Positions 51,494-59,277 of a DNA stretch of 64,000 nucleotides are shown piece by piece. The position numbers and the translations under genes are program-made. The notes under the pieces were generated by a model. That model saw nothing but the letters and a program-made list of their open reading frames with translations, did not search any database and was not told where the DNA came from. The DNA comes from Allochromatium vinosum DSM 180. Its GTDB lineage: Bacteria; Pseudomonadota; Gammaproteobacteria; Chromatiales; Chromatiaceae. Numbering within the stretch: the stretch's first letter is position 1; each line of letters begins with the position of its first letter. Where the stretch lies: NCBI RefSeq assembly GCF_000025485.1, contig NC_013851.1:239001-303000 (forward strand), written 5' to 3'.

Positions 51494-52792
51494 CTATACC
51501 GAAGGAACAGTACTGTTTGGCTGTAATTTCAATACATTCCGTTCGCCCTCGCTGCGGGCGATGATGACGGCGCCGCAGGAATCGCTGAAGACGTTGACGG
51601 CGGTGCGCATCATGTCGAGCACGCGGTCGACGGCCAGGATCAGGCCGATGCCTTCGAGCGGCAGACCGACGGCGCTCAGGATGATGGCGATGGCCACCAG
51701 ACTGGCGGCCGGGATGCCGGCCACGCCGATCGAGGTCAGGAGCGCCAGCGAGACGACCAGGAATTGGGTGCCGAGGCTGAGTTCCAGCCCATAGGCCTGG
51801 GCGATGAAGAGCACGGCGACGCATTCATAGAGCGCGGTGCCGTCCATGTTGACCGTGGCGCCGAGCGGCAGCACGAAGCTGCTGGTGCGGTTGGAGACCC
51901 CGGCGTTTTTCTCCACGCAGTCCATGGTGATCGGCAGCGTGGCCGAGGGGGACGCGGTCGAGAAGGCCGTCACCAGCGCCGCGCCCATGGCAGCATAGTG
52001 ACGGCGTGGATCGACGCCGCCGAGAAAATAGAGCAGCAGCGGCATCACCACCAGGAAGTGCGTGGCCAGCGCCAGGGTGACGGTCAGGAAGAACAGCGCC
52101 AGCGGGCCGAAGGCTTCCAGCCCGGTATCGGCCACGGTGCGCGCGACCAGGGCGAAGACGCCGATGGGCGCGAAACGCATGATGAGATCCGTGATGCGCA
52201 TCATGATCTCGAACAGACCCTCGAAGAACCGGCGCTGGATGCCGCCCTGAGTCTCGTTCAGGCGCGTGAGGAAGAAGCCGTAGAGCAGGCTGAAGAAGAT
52301 CAGGCCCAGCATCTGGCCCTGGGCGGCAGCCTCGATCACATTGGTCGGGATCATGCGCAGGAAGACCTCGACCACGTCGCCGGCGTCGCGATCGCCGAGG
52401 CGCTCCTGCAGGGCGGCGGCCTCGGCGCTGAAGCCGAACACCTCGGCCGGGTCGCCCTCGACCACGCCCGGCTGGATCAGATTGGCCAGCGCCAGACCGA
52501 CCAGGATCGCCAGCAGACTGGTCATGGCGTAATAGCCGAGCGTCTTGCCGCCGAGTCGCCCGAGATGTTCCGAGCCGCCCAGTCCCGAGACGCCGACGAT
52601 GATCGAGGAGACGATCAGGGGCACGATCAGCATCTTGAGCGCATTGAGGAAGAGCTGACCGACGAAGTCGAAGATGGCGTAAAAGCTGACGCCGAACAAT
52701 CCGGTCTCGCGACCGACGATCAGCCCGACCAGCACAGCCAGGACGAGCGCGATCAGGATCTGCCAGTGGAGCTTGAGTTTGAGCAGCGACAT
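51494..52792 (-). CDS. Sodium/proton:dicarboxylate (glutamate) symporter, DAACS family
   Basis: 432 aa of inner-membrane protein. Family motifs are [33 protein letters not shown] (serine-rich hairpin), [17 protein letters not shown] (the NMDGT motif of transmembrane segment 7) and the end of segment 8, [18 protein letters not shown]. It takes up C4-dicarboxylates or acidic amino acids. It is longer than average in the loop after segment 3 ([20 protein letters not shown]). It starts 18 bp after the amylosucrase stop and is probably in the same transcript. Confidence 0.9.
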   Translation of the reverse strand: MSLLKLKLHWQILIALVLAVLVGLIVGRETGLFGVSFYAIFDFVGQLFLNALKMLIVPLIVSSIIVGVSGLGGSEHLGRLGGKTLGYYAMTSLLAILVGLALANLIQPGVVEGDPAEVFGFSAEAAALQERLGDRDAGDVVEVFLRMIPTNVIEAAAQGQMLGLIFFSLLYGFFLTRLNETQGGIQRRFFEGLFEIMMRITDLIMRFAPIGVFALVARTVADTGLEAFGPLALFFLTVTLALATHFLVVMPLLLYFLGGVDPRRHYAAMGAALVTAFSTASPSATLPITMDCVEKNAGVSNRTSSFVLPLGATVNMDGTALYECVAVLFIAQAYGLELSLGTQFLVVSLALLTSIGVAGIPAASLVAIAIILSAVGLPLEGIGLILAVDRVLDMMRTAVNVFSDSCGAVIIARSEGERNVLKLQPNSTVPSV

Positions 52793-52810
52793 AGCCAGGG
52801 TTCCTGTGAT

Positions 52811-54784
52811 CTAGAGCAACGACCGCGCCCGCTGATCGGCGAGCCAGTAGAAGTGATAGGGCGGGATCACCACCCGGTTGTTGAGCAACGCCGGTGAATC
52901 ACCGCTGACCAGATCCTGGATCTGCCCGCCGCGGAACAGACCGCGATAGGCCGGCGCATCCAGATCGAGATACTGCGGCGTGACATCGAAGTTAGCCGCC
53001 ACCAGCACCGAACTGCCCGGCATACTCGGATGCGTGCGCAGGAAGGCGAAGATGTGCGGATTGCCCGCGTCGATCAGCTCGCGGTTGTTGAAGTCGGCGA
53101 AGGCCGGGGTGTTCTTGCGCACCGCGATCAGGCGCTTGAGTCCGTCGAAGATCCGCTGCTCGACCGTGCCCTGTTCGCGTCGGCGCTCGACCCGGTTCCA
53201 GTCGATGCGCGGACGGTGGATCCAGCGCGCATCGCCTGCCTTGTTCACGTCGTCGAGGAAGGAGCAGTCGTTGAGCGTACCGACCTCGTCGCCGTACCAG
53301 ATCAGTGGGATGCCGCCGAAGGACAGGATCATGCCGTGCAGGGTCAGGATCAGCGCGACCGAATGGTCGATGGCGGTCTGATCGCCCGAGTCGAGCGCCG
53401 CGTCCAGTCCGGCCAGCGAGGCCAGCGCCCCGGCGATGCGCGCATCCCCGGTCTTGTGATTGACGCCGAAGGGTCGCCCGCGCGCCGGTGAGCCTTCGAA
53501 GGCGCCGGTGAACCAGTCGACCAGAAAGCGCCGATGGGCATAGGGATCATAGTCACAGGCGCGGATGTCGGCATCGTCGAAACCGAGACCGATGTCGTCA
53601 TGACAGCGCACATAATTCAGCCAGGTGGCACGGTCGAGTTTGACCGGCAGGCTCTTGATGCCCTGGCTCAGGAGTTTGGCGTTCTTGGTCGCCACCGCAT
53701 CCCAGAGTAGCGCCATGAAGGTGGCGTTGTAGGCGATCTCGCATTCCTTGGCGATGACGGCGTCCTCGCCGAAATACTTGATGATCTCGGAGGGCGCGAC
53801 GATGGCCTCGGCGATGAACAGCGTGCCGGGGGCGACGACCTGACAGCAGTCCTTCATCATTTGCAGGATCAGATGCGCCTCGCGTTCGTTCTGCGAGGTG
53901 GTGCCGATCTTCTTCCACAGAAACGCCACGGCATCGAGCCGCAGGATGTCGGCGCCCTGATTGGCCCAGAACAGCACGATGTCGAGCATTTCGATGAAGA
54001 CGGCGGGATTGGAGTAGTTCAGATCCCACTGATAGGTGTTGAACACCGTCATCACCCACTTGCCCATGTCGGCGTCCCAGGTGAAGTTGCCGGGCGCGGT
54101 CTCGGGGAAGATCTCGGGCAGGGTCTCCTCGAACATGTCGGGCACGTCGCGGTTCGGGAAGACGTAGTAGAAATCCTGATAGGTCTTGTCGCCGTTGCGC
54201 GCCCGTTGCGCCCAGTCGTGTTCGTTGGAGGTGTGATTGACCACCACGTCGAGCGTGAGCAGCATCCCGCGCGCGCGCATGGCCTCGCCGAGCGCGCGCA
54301 CGTCCTCGACCGTACCGGCGCGCGGGTCGATGTCGCGAAAGTCGCTGACCGCATAGCCGCCGTCGCTGGCCCCGAGCGGACAGCGCAGGATCGGCATCAC
54401 ATGGACCATGTTGACGCCCAGCTCCTGGAGATAGGGCAGGCGTTGCATCAGCCCCTGGAGATTGCCGGCGAAACCGTCGAGATAGAGTGCCATGCCGGTC
54501 CATTCCTGGCTCAGGAACCAGTTGTGGTTCTCCTCGCGCTCCATGTCGAGCCGGCGCAGTGATTCGGGCCGCGCGATGTAGGCGCGCGCCAGACGCTCGG
54601 TCAGCTCGGTGATCCGCTCCTTGAAGTCTTCGCGATGGCCGTAGAGATGGGCGAACAGCGAATGGATGGCATAGAAGTTCGCGCCCAGGCGGGTGTAGAA
54701 ATGACGCAGATCCTCGCGCACCACCTGATGGCTGAGGTCGTCGAGGATATCGTTGAGAAGGGCGTGTGAAACCTGTTCGTACAT
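52811..54784 (-). CDS. ams: Amylosucrase (GH13)
   Basis: 657 aa, close to the ~630-650 of known amylosucrases. It uses sucrose to extend alpha-1,4-glucans, releasing fructose. The helical N-domain (residues 1-90) precedes a GH13 barrel with MVHVMPILRCPLGASDGGYAVSD region, LTLDVVVNHTSNEHDW, nucleophile Asp284 in ILRLDAVAFLW, acid/base Glu326 in FIAEAIVAP and Asp396 in RCHDDIG. Positions agree with Neisseria polysaccharea Asp286, Glu328 and Asp393. Sucrose-phosphate synthase, phosphatase and fructokinase lie upstream on the same strand, so it probably channels sucrose into glucan storage while fructokinase recycles the fructose. It is separated from fructokinase by a toxin/ATPase cassette. Confidence 0.93.
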   Translation of the reverse strand: MYEQVSHALLNDILDDLSHQVVREDLRHFYTRLGANFYAIHSLFAHLYGHREDFKERITELTERLARAYIARPESLRRLDMEREENHNWFLSQEWTGMALYLDGFAGNLQGLMQRLPYLQELGVNMVHVMPILRCPLGASDGGYAVSDFRDIDPRAGTVEDVRALGEAMRARGMLLTLDVVVNHTSNEHDWAQRARNGDKTYQDFYYVFPNRDVPDMFEETLPEIFPETAPGNFTWDADMGKWVMTVFNTYQWDLNYSNPAVFIEMLDIVLFWANQGADILRLDAVAFLWKKIGTTSQNEREAHLILQMMKDCCQVVAPGTLFIAEAIVAPSEIIKYFGEDAVIAKECEIAYNATFMALLWDAVATKNAKLLSQGIKSLPVKLDRATWLNYVRCHDDIGLGFDDADIRACDYDPYAHRRFLVDWFTGAFEGSPARGRPFGVNHKTGDARIAGALASLAGLDAALDSGDQTAIDHSVALILTLHGMILSFGGIPLIWYGDEVGTLNDCSFLDDVNKAGDARWIHRPRIDWNRVERRREQGTVEQRIFDGLKRLIAVRKNTPAFADFNNRELIDAGNPHIFAFLRTHPSMPGSSVLVAANFDVTPQYLDLDAPAYRGLFRGGQIQDLVSGDSPALLNNRVVIPPYHFYWLADQRARSLL

Positions 54785-54817
54785 GAGCGATACGTCCCCT
54801 TGAGGGCCTGAAAAGGG

Positions 54818-55579
54818 TCATTGACCGACACAGCCATGCGCGGACTGCTCGCCCCTTGATTTCTCCGGTGCAGCAAGCACCGCCTGTAGCCGATGGCGGA
54901 ACTCGACGAAGCTCGGCATCGCGATTCTGGCTGCATCCACCCGACCGTCGCGCACCAATTCAGCGAGTTGAGCGGCTGTTGACGGCTCACCCAATGCCGC
55001 TTCCAATTGCGCTTTGAGTGGTTCGAGGCCGGCGTCGTTTCCCGATGCCTGTTCGATGTGGTCGCAGTGCTGATACGGTTGGAACAACTTGAGGGCACAG
55101 AGTAACCAGGCTTCGGACTTGGGATTGGGGATCATGGGGACACCGACCGAACAGCCTTCATAAGCGAAGCCGTGACACATGGAGTCCCATTTGTCGCGCC
55201 AGACGCCGCGCCCAGCCGACTGCGTGCCGTCGCCATCCCGGAAAAGTATCGGGATAACAGGTTGCTCCCAGAGCTTGGCCAGCTCGGCGGCAATCTGCGC
55301 CAGTCCGCGCGCATTGCGGAAGTAGTAGGCCGTTTCTTTGCCGCGGCGTCGCCCTGGTAAAGAGGCCGGCTGCAATCTTTTCGAGACTTCGGACAGTCGC
55401 TGCTTTGAAACACAGAACATCAACTCGGCATCGATGAACGGATAGCCTTCCGAGGTTTCGGCGATCTGATCCACCAGCCAGGCCATGGGACCGGCCTCGA
55501 AGGCCGTGCCCATGACGGGGTCAGCCCCCGTACATCGTCCCATGTCGGTTGGACCCTCACCGCTGACGAGGATCAGCAT
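54818..55579 (-). CDS. DUF4276-type, TOPRIM-like protein
   Basis: 253 aa. LILVSGEGPTDMG has the conserved Glu (Glu8) of a TOPRIM first motif, PILFRDGDGTQ has the paired acidic residues (Asp115, Asp117), and IPNPKSEAWLL is a third conserved segment seen in DUF4276 proteins. It would be a metal-dependent nuclease or related enzyme. It overlaps the ATPase gene by 23 bp, so the two are almost certainly made together. ATPase plus TOPRIM-type protein is the arrangement of OLD-related defence systems, of which PARIS (AriA/AriB) is a well-known example. A defensive role here is inferred; no direct evidence is in the sequence. Confidence 0.7.
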   Translation of the reverse strand: MLILVSGEGPTDMGRCTGADPVMGTAFEAGPMAWLVDQIAETSEGYPFIDAELMFCVSKQRLSEVSKRLQPASLPGRRRGKETAYYFRNARGLAQIAAELAKLWEQPVIPILFRDGDGTQSAGRGVWRDKWDSMCHGFAYEGCSVGVPMIPNPKSEAWLLCALKLFQPYQHCDHIEQASGNDAGLEPLKAQLEAALGEPSTAAQLAELVRDGRVDAARIAMPSFVEFRHRLQAVLAAPEKSRGEQSAHGCVGQ

Positions 55580-56768
55580 TCGGCCTCTCCACGTTGATGG
55601 TGCGCATAGCGTCGATTTCTTCGGGCAGGCGCGACAGGTGCGTATCCACGAAGGCTTCGCCCGGCCCCATGACTTCGAGCTTGGCGGCCAGCGAGGGGAT
55701 CGAGAAAAAGGGCACCGCTCGCGTGAAGCCCTCCGGCGTCTTGTAGAGGTACTGCACCCCCTCGCGTGCCACCGAGTCGTCCAAGTAGTTCAGGATCATC
55801 GGGCTATGCGTCGTGACCAGGATCTGTTGGTGCGCGTTGACCAGCACATCAAGCAGAAACTCGACCAGTTCCGGATTGATGCCGTTTTCGATCTCATCGA
55901 ACAGCAGAAACTGATGGTCGGTCAGAATCTCAGCCAGGATCGCCATCAGGCGCAGCATCCCGTCGTTGATATGACGAGCCTCGGTATAGAGTCCCTTGTC
56001 GCCGAACTGTTCGCGAATCCCCAGTTCTTTCCAGCCCGCGCGTAGCGAGCGGGTCACGAATTGCTCCAAATGGGGATAGGCGGTCTTCAGTTGACTCCCC
56101 AGAGTCAGTCGCTGCTCATCCGACAGCTCGGAGAGGAAGGCCGAGAGGCGTTCTCCGCCCATTCCCAATTCGCCCTGGCTTTGGGCGGCACGCTTGCGCA
56201 AAAGTTGAGGCGCGAGCAGGTCGAGCGAGGCGGTTTGCTGGAGAAAGCGCTTCAGCGGCAGCAGTGGCTTGGGTAGAACCTCATCTTTGAGCTGAGACAG
56301 GATCGAGCCTTCGTATTCGAAGGCGACCTTGGTGCGTGCGACCGTTGCTCCAGCGTGAACGACATCACCGAACCAATAATGTCCATCAGCGACCGAAAGC
56401 AGGGTTTTGCCATTGAGCTTCACGGTCTCCTGTGTGCAGCGCAGGAGTGAGCGGTTGAAGCTACAGTCCCAGGAGAAATTTCCATCGGCGCCCGACAGAT
56501 CGATGCTCAACTTGAGGTTGCTTTTGCCGCTTAGCTTCGAGTTGATATCTCCCGGTTTCCACTGACGCTGCTCCAGCCACTGCGAAACATTGCCCTTGAA
56601 CAGTCTGGAGATGAAATCGATCGCTTGCAGCACGGTCGATTTGCCCGAGCCGTTCAGACCGATCAGGCAGGTGAACGCGGCCAGCGATAGCTGGAAGTCC
56701 ACCAGCGACTTGAAGTTGTCGACGTAGATGGATCTCAGACGGATGGGTGGAGCAGGTTGAGCGCTCAC
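55557..56768 (-). CDS. AAA/ABC-type ATPase (OLD/RecF-like) paired with DUF4276
   Basis: 403 aa. IYVDNFKSLVDFQLSL begins the RecF/SMC-like fold, with Walker A GLNGSGKST (Lys43). A long insertion follows (residues about 60-270), then the signature-like ARHINDGMLRLMAIL, Walker B FLLFDEIENGINP and the H-loop ILVTTHSPMIL. It is the AAA_15/AAA_21 type found in OLD, PARIS and Gabija-like systems. It starts 12 bp after the vapC stop and overlaps the DUF4276 gene by 23 bp. It probably acts as a sensor or scaffold that controls the TOPRIM-like partner (inference). Confidence 0.78.
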   Translation of the reverse strand: MSAQPAPPIRLRSIYVDNFKSLVDFQLSLAAFTCLIGLNGSGKSTVLQAIDFISRLFKGNVSQWLEQRQWKPGDINSKLSGKSNLKLSIDLSGADGNFSWDCSFNRSLLRCTQETVKLNGKTLLSVADGHYWFGDVVHAGATVARTKVAFEYEGSILSQLKDEVLPKPLLPLKRFLQQTASLDLLAPQLLRKRAAQSQGELGMGGERLSAFLSELSDEQRLTLGSQLKTAYPHLEQFVTRSLRAGWKELGIREQFGDKGLYTEARHINDGMLRLMAILAEILTDHQFLLFDEIENGINPELVEFLLDVLVNAHQQILVTTHSPMILNYLDDSVAREGVQYLYKTPEGFTRAVPFFSIPSLAAKLEVMGPGEAFVDTHLSRLPEEIDAMRTINVERPNADPRQR

Positions 56769-56780
56769 GATATGCCTACT

Positions 56781-57194
56781 TTAACAAGTCTGACCAAAGG
56801 GATTCCTGACCAAAAGCCTGTCGTCGATGCGCTGGCCGTCCTGGAGGTCTTCCGTCAGCAGCACCTCGCACTTGGCGCTCAAGGCGGACGCGACGATCAA
56901 GGCATCGTAGATCGAAAACCCGTAGTGCTCGCTGATCTCGAGACCGCGCTCATGGGTGGCAAGCAGCAGCGGTTCGACTCGGCACAGCCGGCGAACCGTA
57001 TCCAGCACCTCATGGATCTCCGGCCAGGACAGACGCAGCTTCCGCGACGCGACGGACGCGAATTCGTTGAGCACCTGTACGCTGATCACACCGCCGGCGG
57101 CCAACAACGCCTCGGCGCGATCCGCCTTGGCTACGTCTTCCGACAACAGATAGAGCAGGATATTGGTGTCGAAAAAGACCTTAGCCGCGCTCAT
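56781..57194 (-). CDS. PIN-domain toxin, VapC-like
   Basis: 137 aa. PIN ribonuclease residues are visible: Asp9 in VFFDTNILLYLL, Glu in VLNEFASVASRKL, Asp in SIYDALIVASAL and Asp in LLTEDLQDGQ. VapC toxins cleave tRNA or rRNA. It overlaps the antitoxin gene by 14 bp, the usual arrangement, and is followed after 12 bp by the AAA ATPase gene. Confidence 0.88.
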   Translation of the reverse strand: MSAAKVFFDTNILLYLLSEDVAKADRAEALLAAGGVISVQVLNEFASVASRKLRLSWPEIHEVLDTVRRLCRVEPLLLATHERGLEISEHYGFSIYDALIVASALSAKCEVLLTEDLQDGQRIDDRLLVRNPFGQTC

Positions 57195-57414
57195 GGGCCT
57201 CCAGACGGTCGAAACGAAATCCCTCGGGCAACCGGCCCCGGTATTTGCGCAGCCGCTCCAGTAGCGCCCGGTTGTCAGGCGCCTTGCCGATACTCAATGC
57301 GCGGGCACTGTCCACCTGAATCTCGATCGCATCGCCCTCATGCAGATCCAGCGCCTCGACCACGGCTGCCGGCAAGCGGACCGCTAAACTGTTACCCCAT
57401 CTGGACACTTGCAT
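57181..57414 (-). CDS. AbrB/MazE-type antitoxin partner of the PIN toxin
   Basis: 77 aa. The N-terminal swapped-hairpin domain MQVSRWGNSLAVRLPAAVVE, then LDLHEGDAIEIQV, is the SpoVT/AbrB fold that binds DNA. The C-terminal tail (LLERLRKYRGRLPEGFRFDR) would block the toxin. Such antitoxins repress their own operon; a palindrome at 57438-57461, 24 bp upstream of the start, is the probable operator. Confidence 0.88.
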   Translation of the reverse strand: MQVSRWGNSLAVRLPAAVVEALDLHEGDAIEIQVDSARALSIGKAPDNRALLERLRKYRGRLPEGFRFDRLEAHERG

Positions 57415-57437
57415 TTTCGCTTCCTTCCACTGTCTTG

Positions 57438-57461
57438 GATATACTTTTTCGAGTGTATATC
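57438..57461. promoter_or_regulatory. Probable operator/promoter of the toxin-antitoxin operon
   Basis: The perfect inverted repeat GATATAC-N10-GTATATC lies just upstream of the antitoxin gene. On the - strand TTGATA and a TATCC-type -10 sequence fall within and beside it, so a bound antitoxin would cover the promoter. AbrB-type antitoxins commonly bind such AT-rich palindromes. Confidence 0.55.
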
Positions 57462-57505
57462 AATCGCGTTGCGCGGGCCAGTGCGCGGCTGATTGTCCGC
57501 AAGCG

Positions 57506-58426
57506 TCATCGTTTCCAGTCGGCGATGAGCGGGGCGTAGAGCGCGCGATCTGCACGGGTTGCGCCCCGCTGCCCAACGATCCGCGCCGCAAACGCCTGAG
57601 CGCGTTCGAGGACGGTCGCCAGCGGCCAACCGTGGATCAAGCCAAGCAGCGTGACGGCGGCGAACGCATCCCCCGCGCCGACCGTATCGACGACCTCCAG
57701 CGCGTGCGGCGGCGCGACCAAGACCGGATCGGCATCCTGAGTCAAGCCAAGCGCCCCCTCGGCGCCGAGCGTGACGATGAGTCCGGCGAGATCGTGACGC
57801 TCCAGAAAACGCTGTGCCGACTCGATCAGCGCCGAGCGCGACTCCGGGTCCGACGCCAGCCAGCCCTCGTGCTCGGGCGCGGCATCCGACAGCCGTGCCA
57901 GCTCATCGCGATTGAGCTTGACCCAATCGGCCTCAGTCACCAGCTCGCGGGTCTGGTCGAGCGACCACCAGGGTTCGCGCAGATTCACATCCAGAAAGAT
58001 CAGATCCGGCCCCGCGCTCTTGAGCTCGTCGAGCGTCGCCGCCGACACCGGCCCGCGCAGCGCCAGAGTGCCGTGATAGAGCAGACCGCCCGGCGCGATG
58101 TCCTCGGGCGCACGCACGAAGTCATAGGCGCGCTCGGGCACGATGTCATAACTCGGCTCGCCGTCGACCAGACTGACCGTGACCGCCCCGGTCGGATGCT
58201 CGGGATCGGTCTGGAGACAGGACGTAATCAGCCCCCAGTCCTCCATGCTTGCCCGAATCTGCTCACCCTCCGAATCCTCGCCCACAGCACTGATGAAGCG
58301 CGGCGCGGCGCCGAAGGCCGCCAGATGCCAGGCCACGTTGAAGGGTGCACCGCCGAGCACCCGTCGCCCGTCGGGGAAGTGGTCGAACAGAACCTCGCCG
58401 AAGATCTGTACGCTGGTGTGTTTCAT
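57506..58426 (-). CDS. Fructokinase (PfkB family)
   Basis: 306 aa from MKHTSVQIFGEVLFDHFPDG (58426); the frame is open further upstream but would overlap the phosphatase gene. Motifs are VLGGAPFNVAWHLAAFG, the substrate-side GEDSEG and the PfkB signature DTVGAGDAFAA, whose Asp is the catalytic base. It phosphorylates fructose, here most likely the fructose released by amylosucrase, and starts 14 bp after the sucrose phosphatase stop. In other bacteria the order synthase-phosphatase-fructokinase-amylosucrase is contiguous; here 2.6 kb of other genes intervene before amylosucrase. Confidence 0.9.
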   Translation of the reverse strand: MKHTSVQIFGEVLFDHFPDGRRVLGGAPFNVAWHLAAFGAAPRFISAVGEDSEGEQIRASMEDWGLITSCLQTDPEHPTGAVTVSLVDGEPSYDIVPERAYDFVRAPEDIAPGGLLYHGTLALRGPVSAATLDELKSAGPDLIFLDVNLREPWWSLDQTRELVTEADWVKLNRDELARLSDAAPEHEGWLASDPESRSALIESAQRFLERHDLAGLIVTLGAEGALGLTQDADPVLVAPPHALEVVDTVGAGDAFAAVTLLGLIHGWPLATVLERAQAFAARIVGQRGATRADRALYAPLIADWKR

Positions 58427-58440
58427 CAGTGTCTCCGCGA

Positions 58441-59277
58441 TCAGCCGATCCGATCCGCCAGATCCGGCCTGAAATGGGCCACGCCTTCCAGGATGCCCGC
58501 GCCATAGTTGCCGTTCAGCCCGCGCCAGCCGCCCTGGGCGCAATAGAGCCGGTCGGCCAGATCCAGTTCTCGCGACTGCGCGACGGCCATCTCCCGCACC
58601 TCGGGATGGGCATTGGCGACCAGGATCGAACGCACCGGACTGACCAGAACCTCCAGATCATTGCCGCTGTCGCCGGCAAAGAGCGTGGTGTCCAGACCGC
58701 GCCCGATACGGCACATCAAAAACTCGATGGCGTGCCGCTTGGACGCCTTCGCCGGCAGGATGTCGAGTAGCCCGACCCCAGCCGCCTCGTCGATGCTCCA
58801 GATCAGATTCGCACGGACCTCATGGCGCTCCAGACGTTCACGAATCCGGGCGCGCAGCGTCTCCGGGTCGAGATCGGCCGGGGTGTAATAGCTCAGCTTG
58901 AACGGCCCCTGCTTTTCGCGTTCCTGCTCGCGCAGTCCGTCGAGATCGGCCAGCCAGTCGGCGATGTCCGCCGGTCCCGCCCAGTCGGTCGCGATCTCGG
59001 TCTCCCAGTCCTGCACCCGCTCCCAGACGCCCTCGACGATGACATGCAGACTGGTCCCGACATCGCCGATGACGAAATTGGGCACCGGCAGCGCGTACTC
59101 GGCGATCGCCGACTCGATCAGCGCCCGATGGCGTCCGGTGACATAGGCCAGGGCCACCTCGGGTTCGGCCACCAGACGCCTGAACCAGGGACGCGCCTCG
59201 GGCGACTCGGGTTCGCGCCCGTTGGGGATCAGGGTGCGATCCAGATCCGTGCACAACAGCAGGGAACGCGCGTTCAT
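58441..59277 (-). CDS. spp: Sucrose-6-phosphate phosphatase (HAD superfamily)
   Basis: 278 aa. The HAD nucleophile motif is CTDLDRTLIP (Asp11, Asp13). YVTGRHRALIESAI, FVIGDVGTSLHV, KASKRHAIEFL and FAGDSGNDLEVL are the remaining motifs of the Cof/SPP type. It dephosphorylates sucrose-6-phosphate to sucrose, completing synthesis of this compatible solute. It overlaps the sucrose-phosphate synthase gene by 4 bp (ATGA), so the two are translated together. Confidence 0.92.
   Translation of the reverse strand: MNARSLLLCTDLDRTLIPNGREPESPEARPWFRRLVAEPEVALAYVTGRHRALIESAIAEYALPVPNFVIGDVGTSLHVIVEGVWERVQDWETEIATDWAGPADIADWLADLDGLREQEREKQGPFKLSYYTPADLDPETLRARIRERLERHEVRANLIWSIDEAAGVGLLDILPAKASKRHAIEFLMCRIGRGLDTTLFAGDSGNDLEVLVSPVRSILVANAHPEVREMAVAQSRELDLADRLYCAQGGWRGLNGNYGAGILEGVAHFRPDLADRIG

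Noticed and set aside
57415-57505. Possible riboswitch or small RNA between fructokinase and vapB
   Set aside because: The only structure is the AT-rich palindrome, better explained as an antitoxin operator.
58427-58543. Longer start for fructokinase
   Set aside because: The extra 39 residues read as the antisense-like end of the phosphatase gene and precede the conserved N-terminal strand at MKHTSVQIFGE.
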